Below, piece by piece: positions 1 to 11,433 of a DNA stretch of 64,000 nt. Each line of letters starts with the position of its first letter. Positions within the stretch are counted from its first letter, which is position 1. Source of the DNA: Mycolicibacterium sphagni (GTDB lineage: Bacteria; Actinomycetota; Actinomycetes; Mycobacteriales; Mycobacteriaceae); assembly GCF_013337765.1 (NCBI RefSeq), contig NZ_VBSB01000004.1:84816-148815 (forward strand), given 5' to 3'. The translations under genes and the position numbers were made by a program. Below the pieces are notes generated by a model. That model saw only the letters and a program-made list of their open reading frames with translations. It was not told the DNA's origin and did no database searches.

Positions 1-2
1 CC

Positions 3-248
3 AGCCTGCTCAACGATGCGGTCGGCCAGGTGTCGTCGATCCTGGCCGGCGATTTCGCCCGCCGCGGCCTCGACCCCGGATTGGCCCCGCTCTACGCCCA
101 GGCCCTGGTCGGCTCGGTCTCGATGACCGCGCAGTGGTGGCTGGACACCCGAGAGCCGAAGAAGGAAATGGTCGCCGCCCATCTGGTGAACCTGATGTGG
201 AACGGGCTGACCCATCTGGAAGCGGATCCGCAGTTGGAGGGTGAATAG
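3..248 (+). CDS. TetR/AcrR-type regulator, C-terminal fragment (5' end outside window)
   Basis: The reading frame is open from the first bases and stops at TAG 246-248, so only about 81 C-terminal residues are visible. The piece is helical, with a segment (GLDPGLAPLYAQALVGSVSM) followed by WWLDTREPKKEMVAAHLVNL and a short acidic tail. This is the usual look of the ligand-binding C-terminal domain of mycobacterial TetR regulators, and a TetR gene precedes mfd in M. tuberculosis (from memory). The DNA-binding domain lies outside the window, so the family call is an inference from the tail and its context. Confidence 0.7.
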   Translation, partial: SLLNDAVGQVSSILAGDFARRGLDPGLAPLYAQALVGSVSMTAQWWLDTREPKKEMVAAHLVNLMWNGLTHLEADPQLEGE

Positions 249-321
249 CGGCCCCAGCTGCGATATTGGGTAACTTACGTCGCAGAGAAGCTGTCGGGGG
301 CTGGCAGGAGGGGACGACGCT

Positions 322-849
322 GTGGTCGGCGATGGGGAGGATTTCGACCAGATCAGGGCTGGGCTGACAGCGGCCGAGCGGCTTGAGGATGTCCAGCAGG
401 TGGTCAAGGTGGCGGCACGCCGGCTTGCCGATGCGCACGGCGCGACCTTCGTGCTGCTGGACCGCGATATGTGTTACTACGCGGACGAGGATTCGATGAG
501 TCCGCTGTGGAAGGGGCAACGGTTCCCTGTCTCGGATTGCATCAGCGGCTGGGCGATGATCCACCGCACGGCGGTCACGATCGCCGATACCCGCCGAGAC
601 GACCGGATCCCGCAGGAGGCCTACCGGCCGACCTTCGTGCGCAGTCTGGTCATGGTCCCCATGGTCGGGGCAGATCCGATGGGTGCCATCGGGGTGTATT
701 GGGCGCGGCCGGGTCAGCCGGAGGTAGGCGTCGTCGAGGCGCTGCAACGGTTGGCCGATCTTGCGGTCGCGGCGCTGCAGCGCTTCCCCGACGGCATTCC
801 CGACCCGGGCTTCACGGTCGCCACTCTCAAGGCGGCGAGCGGCGAGTAG
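322..849 (+). CDS. Stand-alone GAF-domain protein
   Basis: A 175-residue protein starting at GTG 322, with an AGGAGG-like ribosome site at about 306-311. It is almost entirely one GAF domain: an N-terminal helix (about 8-40), a core strand with HGATFVLLDRD, a loop with DSMSPLWKGQRFPVSDCISGW, and the closing strand VRSLVMVPM. GAF domains bind small ligands or sense redox state. No kinase, cyclase or DNA-binding domain is attached, so it must act with a partner in trans or be a remnant of a larger sensor. It lies between the TetR tail and mfd on the same strand, with 85 bp before mfd. The ligand cannot be inferred. Confidence 0.8.
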   Translation: MVGDGEDFDQIRAGLTAAERLEDVQQVVKVAARRLADAHGATFVLLDRDMCYYADEDSMSPLWKGQRFPVSDCISGWAMIHRTAVTIADTRRDDRIPQEAYRPTFVRSLVMVPMVGADPMGAIGVYWARPGQPEVGVVEALQRLADLAVAALQRFPDGIPDPGFTVATLKAASGE

Positions 850-934
850 ACCCGACGCGACCTGCGTCACAGCGGGCGGGCGAATCGCGGCCCGCCGCAA
901 CGCCTTCGGTGGTCTTGCCTAGGATGGGGGGATC

Positions 935-3900
935 ATGACCGCACCGGGGCACCAGTATGTCCAGACCCCGTTAGCCGGGCTGGTCGATTTGGCGCTCACC
1001 GCGCCGGCTTTCGCCGAACTCACCCAGCGCGCCGCCGAACGCCCCGAAGAACTCACTCTGGTCGGTCCGGCGAGCGCCCAGCTGTATGCCGCGTGCGCAC
1101 TGGCCCGCGGTGGCCCGCTACTTGTGGTGACCGCGACGGGGCGCGAGGCCGATGACCTGACCGCCGAACTGCGCGGCGTATTCGGCGACTCGGCGGTGAT
1201 GTTCCCGTCCTGGGAGACGCTGCCGCACGAGCGACTCTCTCCCGGCGTGGACACCGTCGGCGCGCGCCTGATGGTGCTGTACCGGCTGGCCCATCCCGAC
1301 GACCCGCGGCTGGGGCCACCGCTGCGGGTGGTGGTGACGACGGCGCGCTCGCTGCTGCAGCCGATGGCACCGGACCTGGCCGATATCGAGCCGGTAACGC
1401 TGCGCGTCGGCGCGGAGTTCGACTTCGACCAGCTGGTCGCCCGGCTGGTCGAGCTGGCCTACACCCGCGTCGACATGGTCGGCAAGCGCGGCGAATTCGC
1501 CGTCCGCGGCGGCATCCTCGACATCTTTCCGCCGACCGCCGAGCATCCCGTCCGGGTGGAGTTCTGGGGTGACGAGGTCAGCGAGATGCGGATGTTCGCG
1601 GTCGCCGACCAGCGCTCGATCCCGGAGATCGACGTCGAGACCGTGGTCGCGGTGCCCTGCCGCGAGCTGCTGCTCACCGATGCGGTGCGGGCCCGTGCCA
1701 CCAAGCTCATCGAGACACGTCCGCCGGACGACGACCACATCACCGGCAGTGTCGGGGAAATGCTGGCCAAGATCGCCGAAGGCATCCCGGTCGACGGGAT
1801 GGAGGCGCTGCAGCCGGTGCTGCGGCCCGATGAGCTGGCACTGCTGATCGATCACCTGCCCGCTGACACCCCGGTGCTGGTGTGCGACCCGGAGAAGGTG
1901 CGCACCCGTGCGCACGACCTGATCAAGACCGGACGCGAGTTCCTCGAAGCGTCGTGGTCGGTTGCCGCGATCGGCGGGGACGCCCCGATCGATCTCGAGC
2001 AGCTCGGCGGGTCCGGCTTTCGTGAGCTCGACGACGTGCGCGACGCGGCCCGGGCGAGCAACCGCCCGTGGTGGACGTTGAGCCAGCTCGCCGCCGAGAA
2101 CGCCGTCGAACTCGATGTGCGCAGCGCCCCGTCGGCGCGGGGGCAGCAGAGCACTGTCGACGAGATCTTCGCGATGCTGCGTGCTCACGTCATGACCGGG
2201 GGATACGCGGCGGTCGTCGCGCCCGGTACCGGCACCGCCCACCGGGTCGTCGAACAGCTCGGCGAGCGTGACACCCCGGCGGCCATGCTCGAGCCCGGCG
2301 AGGCCCCCAAAGTCGGTGTGGTCGGTGTGCTCAGGGGCCCACTGCACGACGGCATCATCGTGCCGGGCGCCAACCTCGTCGTCATCACCGAAACCGACCT
2401 GACCGGCAACCGGGCCACCGCCCCGGAAGGCAAGCGGCTGGCCGCCAAGCGGCGCAACACCGTCGACCCGCTGGCACTGACCGCTGGCGACCTGGTGGTG
2501 CACGACCAGCACGGGATCGGGCGTTTCGTCGAGATGGTCGAGCGCACCGTCGGTGGTGCGCGCCGCGAGTACCTGGTGCTGGAGTATGCCTCCAGTAAGC
2601 GGGGTCAGGCGGCTGACAAGCTGTTCGTGCCGATGGACTCGCTGGATCAGTTGTCGCGCTATGTCGGCGGCCAGGAGCCGGGTCTGAGCCGGCTCGGCGG
2701 CAGCGACTGGACCAACACAAAAACCAAGGCACGCAAGGCTGTTCGGGAAATCGCCGGCGAACTGGTATCGCTCTACGCCAAGCGGCAGGCCGCCCCCGGG
2801 CACGCCTTCGGCCCGGACACCCCGTGGCAGGCCGAGATGGAGGACGCGTTCGGGTTCACCGAGACCGTCGACCAGCTGACCGCCATCCAGGAAGTCAAGG
2901 CCGACATGGAAAAGCCCATGCCGATGGACCGGGTCATCTGCGGTGACGTCGGTTACGGCAAGACCGAGATCGCGGTGCGGGCGGCGTTCAAGGCCGTGCA
3001 GGACGGCAAGCAGGTGGCGGTGCTGGTGCCCACCACGCTGCTGGCCGACCAGCACCTGCAGACGTTCAGCTCGCGGATGGCCGGTTTCCCGGTGACCGTG
3101 AAAGGCCTGTCGCGGTTCACCGACGCAGGCGAGTCGCGGGCGGTGATCGACGGGATGGCCGACGGCAGCGTCGACATCGTGATCGGCACGCACCGGCTGC
3201 TGCAGACCGCGATTCGCTGGAAAGACCTCGGCCTGGTGGTCGTCGACGAGGAACAGCGGTTCGGCGTCGAGCACAAGGAACACATCAAGAGCCTGCGTAC
3301 CCACGTCGACGTGCTGACCATGAGCGCCACCCCGATCCCGCGGACCCTGGAGATGAGCCTGGCCGGCATCCGGGAGATGTCGACGATCCTCACCCCGCCC
3401 GAGGAGCGCTACCCGGTGCTGACCTACGTCGGCGGGCACGACGACAAACAGGTCGCCGCCGCACTGCGCCGCGAGCTGTTGCGGGACGGGCAGGTCTTCT
3501 ACATCCACAACCGGGTCAGCAGCATCGACGCCGCGGCGGCCCGGGTGCGGCAGCTGGTGCCCGAGGCGCGGGTGGTGGTCGCGCACGGCCAGATGCCAGA
3601 AGAGTTGTTGGAGCGCACCGTCGAAGGCTTCTGGAACCGCGACTACGACATCCTGGTCTGCACCACGATCGTCGAGACCGGTCTGGACATCTCGAACGCC
3701 AACACGCTGATCGTCGAACGTGCCGACACCTTCGGCCTGTCTCAGCTGCACCAGTTGCGCGGGCGGGTGGGCCGCAGCCGCGAGCGCGGCTATGCCTACT
3801 TCCTGTATCCCAAGGAGATGCCGCTCACCGAGACTGCCTACGACCGGCTGGCCACCATCGCGCAGAACAACGAACTCGGCGCAGGCATGGCAGTGGCGTT

Positions 3901-4597
3901 GAAGGACTTGGAGATTCGCGGCGCGGGCAATGTGCTCGGTGTCGAGCAGTCCGGTCACGTCGCCGGGGTCGGATTCGATCTGTATGTCCGGCTGGTGGGT
4001 GAGGCGGTGGAGGCCTATAAGGCTGCGTTCGCCGGTGACACGGTGACCACACCCGAGGAACCCAAGGATGTCCGCATCGATCTGCCGGTCGATGCCAACC
4101 TGCCACCGGACTACATCGCCAGTGACCGGCTGCGGCTGGAGGCCTATCGCCGGCTCGCCGCCGCGACCGACGATGCGGGCATCGTCGCGGTCGTCGAGGA
4201 ACTGACCGACCGCTACGGGCCGCTGCCCGAACCCGCACAGCGGCTGCTGGCGGTCGCCCGCCTGCGCCTGCTGTGCCGCGGGTACGGGGTCACCGAAGTG
4301 GCCGCCACCGGAAGTGGTTCTGCCACAACGATTCGCGTCTCACCGCTGACGCTGCCCGACTCTGCGCAGCTGCGCCTGAAGCGGGTGTACCCCGGTGCCG
4401 GCTACCGGGCGACCACCTCGACGGTGCAGGTGCCGATCCCGCGGGCCGGCAGCGGGGTCGGCGCGCCGCGGATCCGTGACCTGCAATTGGTGCAGATGGT
4501 TGCCGATCTGCTTCTTGCACTTGACGGACAGCCGCAGGGCGAGCTTGATATAACGACCTTCACACCGGCAGGCGCGCAGAAGGGAGAGCGGCAGTGA
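935..4597 (+). CDS. mfd: Transcription-repair coupling factor Mfd
   Basis: A 1220-residue protein, full length for the family. It removes RNA polymerase stalled at DNA lesions and recruits UvrA. The N-terminal UvrB-like module (about 1-400) is followed by the RNA-polymerase-interacting CarD-like domain ([16 protein letters not shown], about residue 515). The superfamily 2 translocase has Walker [10 protein letters not shown] near residue 668, the DEEQ box in [11 protein letters not shown] near 770, and the conserved [19 protein letters not shown] motif. The TRCF C-terminal domain ends the protein. The start is ATG 935. It overlaps mazG by 4 bp, as in other mycobacteria where mfd and mazG are adjacent. 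Confidence 0.98.
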   Translation: MTAPGHQYVQTPLAGLVDLALTAPAFAELTQRAAERPEELTLVGPASAQLYAACALARGGPLLVVTATGREADDLTAELRGVFGDSAVMFPSWETLPHERLSPGVDTVGARLMVLYRLAHPDDPRLGPPLRVVVTTARSLLQPMAPDLADIEPVTLRVGAEFDFDQLVARLVELAYTRVDMVGKRGEFAVRGGILDIFPPTAEHPVRVEFWGDEVSEMRMFAVADQRSIPEIDVETVVAVPCRELLLTDAVRARATKLIETRPPDDDHITGSVGEMLAKIAEGIPVDGMEALQPVLRPDELALLIDHLPADTPVLVCDPEKVRTRAHDLIKTGREFLEASWSVAAIGGDAPIDLEQLGGSGFRELDDVRDAARASNRPWWTLSQLAAENAVELDVRSAPSARGQQSTVDEIFAMLRAHVMTGGYAAVVAPGTGTAHRVVEQLGERDTPAAMLEPGEAPKVGVVGVLRGPLHDGIIVPGANLVVITETDLTGNRATAPEGKRLAAKRRNTVDPLALTAGDLVVHDQHGIGRFVEMVERTVGGARREYLVLEYASSKRGQAADKLFVPMDSLDQLSRYVGGQEPGLSRLGGSDWTNTKTKARKAVREIAGELVSLYAKRQAAPGHAFGPDTPWQAEMEDAFGFTETVDQLTAIQEVKADMEKPMPMDRVICGDVGYGKTEIAVRAAFKAVQDGKQVAVLVPTTLLADQHLQTFSSRMAGFPVTVKGLSRFTDAGESRAVIDGMADGSVDIVIGTHRLLQTAIRWKDLGLVVVDEEQRFGVEHKEHIKSLRTHVDVLTMSATPIPRTLEMSLAGIREMSTILTPPEERYPVLTYVGGHDDKQVAAALRRELLRDGQVFYIHNRVSSIDAAAARVRQLVPEARVVVAHGQMPEELLERTVEGFWNRDYDILVCTTIVETGLDISNANTLIVERADTFGLSQLHQLRGRVGRSRERGYAYFLYPKEMPLTETAYDRLATIAQNNELGAGMAVALKDLEIRGAGNVLGVEQSGHVAGVGFDLYVRLVGEAVEAYKAAFAGDTVTTPEEPKDVRIDLPVDANLPPDYIASDRLRLEAYRRLAAATDDAGIVAVVEELTDRYGPLPEPAQRLLAVARLRLLCRGYGVTEVAATGSGSATTIRVSPLTLPDSAQLRLKRVYPGAGYRATTSTVQVPIPRAGSGVGAPRIRDLQLVQMVADLLLALDGQPQGELDITTFTPAGAQKGERQ

Positions 4598-5736
4598 CCG
4601 TCATCCTGGTCGATCCGCGCCGTCCCGCGCTGGTGCCCGTCGACGCCGTCGAATTACTCAGCGGCGACGTGCAGTACACCGAGGAGATGCCGGTCAAGGT
4701 GCCGTGGTCGCTGCCGTCGGCGCGGCCGGTCTTCACCGGAGACCAGGCGCCGGTCCTGCTGTCCTCCGATCGGAAGCACCCCGAGGTGCAGGCGCGCCTG
4801 GCCGCAGGCGAGCGGTTGATCGCCGTGCCGGAGCCTCAACCCGGTGAACGGCTGGTCGACGCGGTGGCGATCATGGACAAGCTGCGCACCACCGGGCCGT
4901 GGGAGAGTGAACAGACGCACGACTCGCTGCGGCGCTATCTCCTGGAGGAGACCTACGAGCTGTTCGACGCGGTGCGCGGCGGCGATCTCAACGAGCTGCG
5001 TGACGAACTCGGAGATGTGTTGCTGCAGGTACTTTTTCACGCCCGGATCGCCGAGGAAGCGACGCAGCACGCGTTCACCATCGACGATGTCGCGGATGCG
5101 CTGGTGCGCAAGCTCGGCAATCGGGTGCCCGCGGTGCTGGCAGGCGAATCGATCTCACTGGAAGACCAGCTGGCCCAGTGGGAGGAGCGCAAGGCTCTCG
5201 AGACGAACACACGCGTGTCCTGCGTCGACGAGGTCCCGACCGGTCAGCCGGCGCTGGCGTTGGCGCAGAAGGTGATTGCCCGGGTCGTGACAGCGGGATT
5301 GCCTGTCCAGTTCATCCCGGCGTCGATCGTGACGGTCACGGTGGCGGCCGACAAGGATGCCGAGAACGAGCTGCGCACGTCGGTTTTGGAGTTCATGGAG
5401 ACCGTGCGCGCCGTCGAACGCGCGATCGCGGCGAACCGCCGCGATGCCGACGCCCCAAGCCGGCTCGACGCCGCCGCGCCGCTGGGTGTGGTCAGCGCCG
5501 ACGAATGGCGCCGCCATTGGCCGGCGCCAGACGGCGAGCCGCTGGACGAGCCGCCGGTGCCCGAGGTGGTCTCCGCAGATGACGATCTGCGCGACGATGT
5601 CGAGACGGTCCTCATCGACGCCGGCGACGACGACTTTGAGGTGCCCGAGATCGCGGTCGAGGACGTCGACCTGACCGAGCCGGACGATCTGGACGTGCCG
5701 GTCGCCGATCAGCCGAGCAGCGTCGAACCCCAGTAG
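4594..5736 (+). CDS. mazG: MazG-family nucleoside triphosphate pyrophosphohydrolase
   Basis: A 380-residue protein translated from GTG 4594, overlapping the mfd stop as GTGA. MazG hydrolyses (d)NTPs, including oxidised nucleotides, to the monophosphate and pyrophosphate. The all-alpha NTP-PPase core lies at about residues 85-200; its metal-binding acidic residues sit in [12 protein letters not shown] and in [20 protein letters not shown]. The protein is longer than I remember for M. tuberculosis MazG. The excess is a C-terminal tail (about 310-380) very rich in Asp and Glu, which may be disordered. Its 3' end overlaps the convergent efeB gene by 28 bp. Confidence 0.93.
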   Translation: MTVILVDPRRPALVPVDAVELLSGDVQYTEEMPVKVPWSLPSARPVFTGDQAPVLLSSDRKHPEVQARLAAGERLIAVPEPQPGERLVDAVAIMDKLRTTGPWESEQTHDSLRRYLLEETYELFDAVRGGDLNELRDELGDVLLQVLFHARIAEEATQHAFTIDDVADALVRKLGNRVPAVLAGESISLEDQLAQWEERKALETNTRVSCVDEVPTGQPALALAQKVIARVVTAGLPVQFIPASIVTVTVAADKDAENELRTSVLEFMETVRAVERAIAANRRDADAPSRLDAAAPLGVVSADEWRRHWPAPDGEPLDEPPVPEVVSADDDLRDDVETVLIDAGDDDFEVPEIAVEDVDLTEPDDLDVPVADQPSSVEPQ

Positions 5737-7022
5737 TCGCTGTCCCGCAGTCCCGGCGGGATGGCGAAGATCGCACTGCCGTTGTGGGTGATGTACTCGT
5801 TGAGTGCATCCCGGCGGGCCAGCTCCATCTGCATCGGGATGAACTGCGTCACCGGATTCCGGACGAACGCGATGAAGAACAGCCCGGCGTCCAGGTGGCC
5901 GAATCCGTCGGAGCCGTCGGTAAAGTTGTAGCCGCGGCGCAGGATCCGGATCCCGTTGAGGTGCTGGTGTGATGCCAGCCGCACGTGGGCGTCGACGTCG
6001 ATCAGCGGGGTGTCCTTGTTGTCGACGATGTCGAGATTGAGCTCCTCGAACTCCTGGGTCAGCCCGTTGGGCGCGCCGCTGCCCTTCTGCCGGCCGATCA
6101 CCCGCTCCTGCTCGAGAAGTGTTGTGCGGTCCCAGGACTCGATGCGCATCCGGATGCGCCGGCTGATCATGTAGCTGCCGCCGGTCATCCAGTCCGGTCC
6201 GTCACCCTTCTCCACCCACACCTGCTGGTTGAGTGCGTCGGTTTCGTCGGACTTGATGTTGTTGGTTCCGTCTTTGAACCCGAACAGGTTTCGCGGTGTG
6301 GCCTGCTCACGGGTCGTGGACGAGGTGCGGCCGAACCCCAGCTGGGAGTAGCGCACCGCCACCGTGCCGAAGCCGACGCGGGCCAGGTTGCGGATGGCGT
6401 GCACGGCGACCTGGGGGTCGTTGGCGCACGCCTGCACGACGATATCGCCCCCACAACGGGCCGGGTCCATCGTCTCGTTGGGGAACTTCGGCAGGTTCTC
6501 CAGCAGCTGTGGTTTCTGGCCTGCGATACCGAAGCGGTCCTTGCCGTCCTTGAGAAAGAACGTCGGGCCGAACCCGATCGTCAGGGTCAGCTGGGAGGGT
6601 GGCAGGCCCAGCGCCTCGCCGGTATCCGACGGCGGCGCATAGGGATTGAGCCCGATGGCGCCGTCGCGGACGGCTTCCTCGCCGGCGGTCATCCGCTCGG
6701 CCATGCCCGTCCACTCTTTGAGCATGGCGATGACGTCGGCCTTGGAGTCGGTCGTGACGTCGAACGTCGCGAAGTGCATCCGGTCCTGGGCCGGGGTGAC
6801 GATCCCCGCCTGGTGTTCACCACGGAACGGCACCGGCTTGTCGAGTCCGCCGGTGTGCGAGTCGGCCGCCGACGCCCGCCCGGCCAGCGCCCCGGCGCCG
6901 GCCGCGCCGACCACTGCGGCCGTCACACCGGCGGCACCGAAGAGTTTGCGTCGCGACAGCCCTGGCGACGCAGGCTGGGCCAGCTGCGGATCGTCGTTCG
7001 AATTACTGGGGAGCGATGACAC
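5709..7022 (-). CDS. efeB: Dyp-type haem peroxidase / deferrochelatase EfeB, Tat-exported
   Basis: A 437-residue protein read from GTG 7022, overlapping the end of efeO by 20 bp. EfeB is the periplasmic haem peroxidase of the EfeUOB iron system; its role is oxidation of Fe(II) or release of iron from haem. The N terminus has a twin-arginine signal (SRRKLFGAAG, about 23-32) followed by a hydrophobic stretch and AGRASA. The Dyp family signature GXXDG is present as GFKDGTNNI. A conserved histidine region (HVRLASHQHLNGIRI) near residue 350 fits the proximal haem ligand. It is the last gene of the efeUOB operon. Confidence 0.95.
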   Translation of the reverse strand: MSSLPSNSNDDPQLAQPASPGLSRRKLFGAAGVTAAVVGAAGAGALAGRASAADSHTGGLDKPVPFRGEHQAGIVTPAQDRMHFATFDVTTDSKADVIAMLKEWTGMAERMTAGEEAVRDGAIGLNPYAPPSDTGEALGLPPSQLTLTIGFGPTFFLKDGKDRFGIAGQKPQLLENLPKFPNETMDPARCGGDIVVQACANDPQVAVHAIRNLARVGFGTVAVRYSQLGFGRTSSTTREQATPRNLFGFKDGTNNIKSDETDALNQQVWVEKGDGPDWMTGGSYMISRRIRMRIESWDRTTLLEQERVIGRQKGSGAPNGLTQEFEELNLDIVDNKDTPLIDVDAHVRLASHQHLNGIRILRRGYNFTDGSDGFGHLDAGLFFIAFVRNPVTQFIPMQMELARRDALNEYITHNGSAIFAIPPGLRDSDYWGSTLLG

Positions 7023-8169
7023 CCTGCACCTGGCTCACGTTCTTGCTCAGCGCGTCGATCGCACGCGAGAGTTCTTGGCGCGCAGGCTCGGTCACCGTGT
7101 CGTACAGCACGAACCCGTCACCCTTGCGGTACTTGGCAAGCAGCGCCTCGACGTCGGCGAAGCCCTTGTCGACCTGCTTGCCCAGCTCGGCGTTGCGGCT
7201 GTCGAGGATCGGGCGAACCGACGCGACCGCGGTTTGCGAACCGTCGACGTTGGCCTGGAAGTCCCACAGGTCGGTGTGGCTGAAGATGTCCTCTTCACCG
7301 CTGATCTTGCTGGCCGCGATCTCGTCGAGCAGACCCTGTGCGCCACCGGCGATCTGGGTGGAGTCGATGGTCCAGTCCGGTGCCTTGACGCCGTCGTTCA
7401 GCTCCTTGACGTCGGCGACCAGCTGGTCGGCCAGCCCGTTGGCGTCGGGCTGCAGGCCGGTGACCCAGAGCTGCTTTTCCAGAGCGTGGAAGCCGGTCCA
7501 CTTCTGGCCGGGCTCCAGGTCGGCCTCACGAAGGTCGATGCGCGGGTCGAGGTCGTTGGGGAACGACTCGGCCACCGGCTCGATGCGCTCGTAGTAGGTG
7601 CGCGCGATCGGGTATTGCGCCTTGGCCGCTGCGACGTCCCCCTTCTTGATGGCGTCGGCAAACAGCTGGGTGGCCGGGATCAGGGCGTCGGTCTGGCTGT
7701 TCACGTAGCGCTTGTAGCTCTCGGAGGCTTCCTTGAACTCGCCCTTCTCGTCGACCGCGACGGCGTTGCCGGTGACGGTGAAGTCGTTACGAATGCCGTC
7801 GCCGATCATGCCCGGCTTGCATGCGGTCTGATACTTGCCGGGCTCGCCGAGCTGCACGACCAGCTTGCGCTGCAGACCGGGCGAGATGTTCTCGACCTCG
7901 CCCATCACCCGCTCGCCCTCGCCGTACACGTAGAACTCGGTGACCTTGGTCCCGTTGTTGGTGATCACGAAGGTGCTCGGCCCGGTCCCGGCCTGCGTGC
8001 CCGACAGCTTGCACTCGGTGTCGGAGGCGTTGACCGTGATCTCGGAGGCCGCATTGGTGCTCGAGTCCGCGGACTTGGTCTCTTTGGCCGTGCAGGCCGC
8101 CATGGAGACTCCGGCCAGGATCGCCGCGGCTGCGGCAGTACCGGTCTTGATGCCGTGGGTCAGCGTCAC
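7003..8169 (-). CDS. efeO: Iron uptake lipoprotein EfeO (cupredoxin plus M75 domain)
   Basis: A 388-residue protein from GTG 8169, overlapping the efeU stop by 4 bp (GTGA). The signal peptide ends in a lipobox-like SMAAC, so it is probably a lipoprotein. Residues about 40-135 form a cupredoxin-like domain (ITVNASDTECKLSG to NDFTVTGNA). The rest is the M75 peptidase-like, imelysin-related domain with the HXXE metal-binding motif visible as HALE in WTGFHALEKQLW. EfeO is thought to bind iron outside the membrane and pass it to the EfeU permease. The gene order U-O-B is the standard operon. Confidence 0.95.
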   Translation of the reverse strand: MTLTHGIKTGTAAAAAILAGVSMAACTAKETKSADSSTNAASEITVNASDTECKLSGTQAGTGPSTFVITNNGTKVTEFYVYGEGERVMGEVENISPGLQRKLVVQLGEPGKYQTACKPGMIGDGIRNDFTVTGNAVAVDEKGEFKEASESYKRYVNSQTDALIPATQLFADAIKKGDVAAAKAQYPIARTYYERIEPVAESFPNDLDPRIDLREADLEPGQKWTGFHALEKQLWVTGLQPDANGLADQLVADVKELNDGVKAPDWTIDSTQIAGGAQGLLDEIAASKISGEEDIFSHTDLWDFQANVDGSQTAVASVRPILDSRNAELGKQVDKGFADVEALLAKYRKGDGFVLYDTVTEPARQELSRAIDALSKNVSQVQGVIAPQ

Positions 8170-9125
8170 TGAGGGGACCTTTCAGAGAGGGTGGAGGCCT
8201 CCGAATCTTCGGAGGCTTGGAAATCTTCGGTGGAAGCTGCGTTGGCCGGCCTTGGTGCCGGAGTGGTGGGCCGCAAGAACAGGGCGAGCACGACGACGAT
8301 GTAGGTCAGCCAGCAGATGAGCTGGAGCACCGTCGGGGTCGGGGTGATGTTGAAGACGCCCTGGATGATCTCGCCGTACCAGGCCGACCAGTTGAATCCC
8401 GCGCTGACGTCGAAGGCCTTGGAGCCGAGGCCGGGCAGCCAGCCCACGGTCTGCAGCGCGCCGATGCCGTAGGACAGGACGCCCGCGGCGACCAGAATTA
8501 GGAACGCGCCGGTGTAGGAGAAGAACTTGGCCAGATTGATCCGCACGGCGCCGGCGTACATGCCCCAGGCGATCGCGGCCGCCGCGAGCACGCCGATCAG
8601 CAGCCCGAGCAGCGGCCAGGATGTCTCGGCTTCGGCGAACCCGACCATGAACAACGCGGTCTCGACGCCTTCCCGGCCGACGGCCAGGAACGCCAGCATC
8701 AACACCGCGAACGCACCGGTGTCGAGCGCCTTCGACATCCCGGCCCGCAGCTCACCGGACATGCTGGCCGACGCCTTGCGCATCCAGAGCACCATCGAGG
8801 TGACGATCACGACGGCCACCAGCGATGCCACCCCGGCGATGGCCTCGGCGGCCAGGCCCGTCACCGTGTAGGCGCCGTACTGGATCGTGAGGAACACCCC
8901 GACCGTCATCAGGACCGCCGCGCCGACGCCGAGCCACACCCATTTGAGGGCGTCGCGGCGGTCGGATTTCACCAGGAAGGCGATCAGGACCATGACGATG
9001 ATCCCGGCTTCCAGGCCTTCACGCAGGCCGATCAGCCCGCTACCGAACAACTGGGCGGAGATGTTCGGGCCGGCCGCACTGAGTGTGCTGTGGATGCCGG
9101 TCGCGATGTCTGCCACGTCAGCCAT
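8166..9125 (-). CDS. efeU: EfeU/FTR1-family high-affinity iron permease
   Basis: A 319-residue membrane protein with about seven hydrophobic segments. The two REXXE iron-binding motifs diagnostic of the FTR1 family are REGLE (35-39) and REGVE (151-155). I take ATG 9125 as the start, because AGGA lies just upstream and because a longer reading back to 9176 would put the iron-box palindromes inside the gene. It heads the efeUOB operon. Two IdeR/DtxR-like boxes lie 34-72 bp upstream, so iron-dependent repression is likely. The C-terminal tail (about 285-319) is hydrophilic and rich in Ser and Glu. Confidence 0.95.
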   Translation of the reverse strand: MADVADIATGIHSTLSAAGPNISAQLFGSGLIGLREGLEAGIIVMVLIAFLVKSDRRDALKWVWLGVGAAVLMTVGVFLTIQYGAYTVTGLAAEAIAGVASLVAVVIVTSMVLWMRKASASMSGELRAGMSKALDTGAFAVLMLAFLAVGREGVETALFMVGFAEAETSWPLLGLLIGVLAAAAIAWGMYAGAVRINLAKFFSYTGAFLILVAAGVLSYGIGALQTVGWLPGLGSKAFDVSAGFNWSAWYGEIIQGVFNITPTPTVLQLICWLTYIVVVLALFLRPTTPAPRPANAASTEDFQASEDSEASTLSERSPQ

Positions 9126-9158
9126 TCGGCGAGTCCTAACTAACTTGGATTGTCCCAG

Positions 9159-9177
9159 GTAAGCAAGGCTTACCAAA
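9159..9177 (-). promoter_or_regulatory. IdeR/DtxR-like iron box 1 upstream of efeU
   Basis: Read on the minus strand the site is TTTGGTAAGCCTTGCTTAC, an imperfect palindrome that matches 13 of 19 positions of the mycobacterial IdeR consensus TTAGGTTAGSCTAACCTAA. It lies 34 bp upstream of the chosen efeU start. Binding is inferred from sequence and from the iron-uptake function of the operon. Confidence 0.6.
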
Positions 9178-9178
9178 G

Positions 9179-9197
9179 CAAGGATGGGCTCACCTTA
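9179..9197 (-). promoter_or_regulatory. IdeR/DtxR-like iron box 2 upstream of efeU
   Basis: The minus strand reads TAAGGTGAGCCCATCCTTG. It matches about 15 of 19 positions of the degenerate IdeR consensus (W allowed at positions 2 and 18), which is better than box 1. It follows box 1 after a single base, giving two sites on successive helical turns, a spacing often seen for cooperative DtxR-family binding. Confidence 0.6.
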
Positions 9198-9303
9198 GCA
9201 GACAGGTGGTAACGAAGTTATCGCCTCGTTGGCATCATCGGTGGGGACTAATGACCCCGAACGCATGGGACGATAAGAGGGTTGATTGGGTTCGAGGAGT
9301 GCT

Positions 9304-10035
9304 GTGTCGTCAACGCGTTGGCTGCGGGTTGTCGCCGTCATTGCGGCGGCTGCCGTGCTGCTCGCTTCTAGCTGCTCGTGGCAGCTCGGCACCCCGATTC
9401 CCGACGGTGTACCGCCACCGCCGGGCGATCCGGTGCCCTCGGTCGACACCCATGCCAAGGGCAGGCCGGCCGACCAGCTGCATGATTGGGCGGCCCAACG
9501 GGCGCCTGCGCTCGGTATCCCGATAACCGCGCTGGAGGCCTACGCCTACGCCGCCCGGGTGGCCGAGGTGGAGAACCCGGATTGCCATCTGGCCTGGACG
9601 ACACTGGCCGGGATCGGCATGGTCGAGAGCCACCACGGCACCTACCGCGACGCCGTCATCGCGCCCAACGGCGACGTCAGCCCACCGATCCGCGGCGTGC
9701 ACCTCGACGGCACCAATGGCAACCTGGAGATCATCGACAGCGAGCAGTCGCTGGACAATGACGAGCCGGTCTACGCCAGGGCGATGGGACCCATGCAGTT
9801 CATCCCCGAAACCTGGCGGCTCTACGGCGTCGACGCCAACAACGACGGGGTGATCAGCCCGGACAACATCGACGACGCCGCGCTGTCGGCGGCGGGGTAT
9901 CTGTGCTTCCGCGGCAAGGACCTGGCCTCACCGCGGGGCTGGATGAACGCGCTGCACGCCTACAACCACTCTGACCAGTACGCCCGCACCGTCCGGGACT
10001 GGGCGACGGCGTATGCGCAAGGGCATGCGCTCTAA
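9304..10035 (+). CDS. lpqU: LpqU-like lytic transglycosylase lipoprotein
   Basis: A 243-residue protein from GTG 9304, chosen because GAGGAG lies at 9294-9299; a TTG at 9286 is a weaker alternative. The signal peptide (about 5-23) ends in a lipobox-like LASSC with Cys24. The rest is a lytic murein transglycosylase domain: probable catalytic Glu108 in LAGIGMVESHHGTY, then ARAMGPMQFIPETW and AYNHSDQYARTV, all typical of the SLT/MltB group. It would cleave peptidoglycan between MurNAc and GlcNAc at the cell surface. The position just before eno matches lpqU in M. tuberculosis. Confidence 0.9.
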   Translation: MSSTRWLRVVAVIAAAAVLLASSCSWQLGTPIPDGVPPPPGDPVPSVDTHAKGRPADQLHDWAAQRAPALGIPITALEAYAYAARVAEVENPDCHLAWTTLAGIGMVESHHGTYRDAVIAPNGDVSPPIRGVHLDGTNGNLEIIDSEQSLDNDEPVYARAMGPMQFIPETWRLYGVDANNDGVISPDNIDDAALSAAGYLCFRGKDLASPRGWMNALHAYNHSDQYARTVRDWATAYAQGHAL

Positions 10036-10088
10036 GAGCGCTCGGGCGCTCAGGTGCATGAAGCGCTGCCACGCTGTTGACCATCTAG

Positions 10089-11414
<1,326 letters not shown>

Positions 11415-11433
11415 GGCCGCGCAGGACGTTATT

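Noticed and set aside
1118..3958. A 946-codon open frame antisense to mfd
   Set aside because: It mirrors the mfd reading frame in high-GC DNA, has a His/Asp/Gly/Arg-rich composition and no recognisable domain; mfd is certain.
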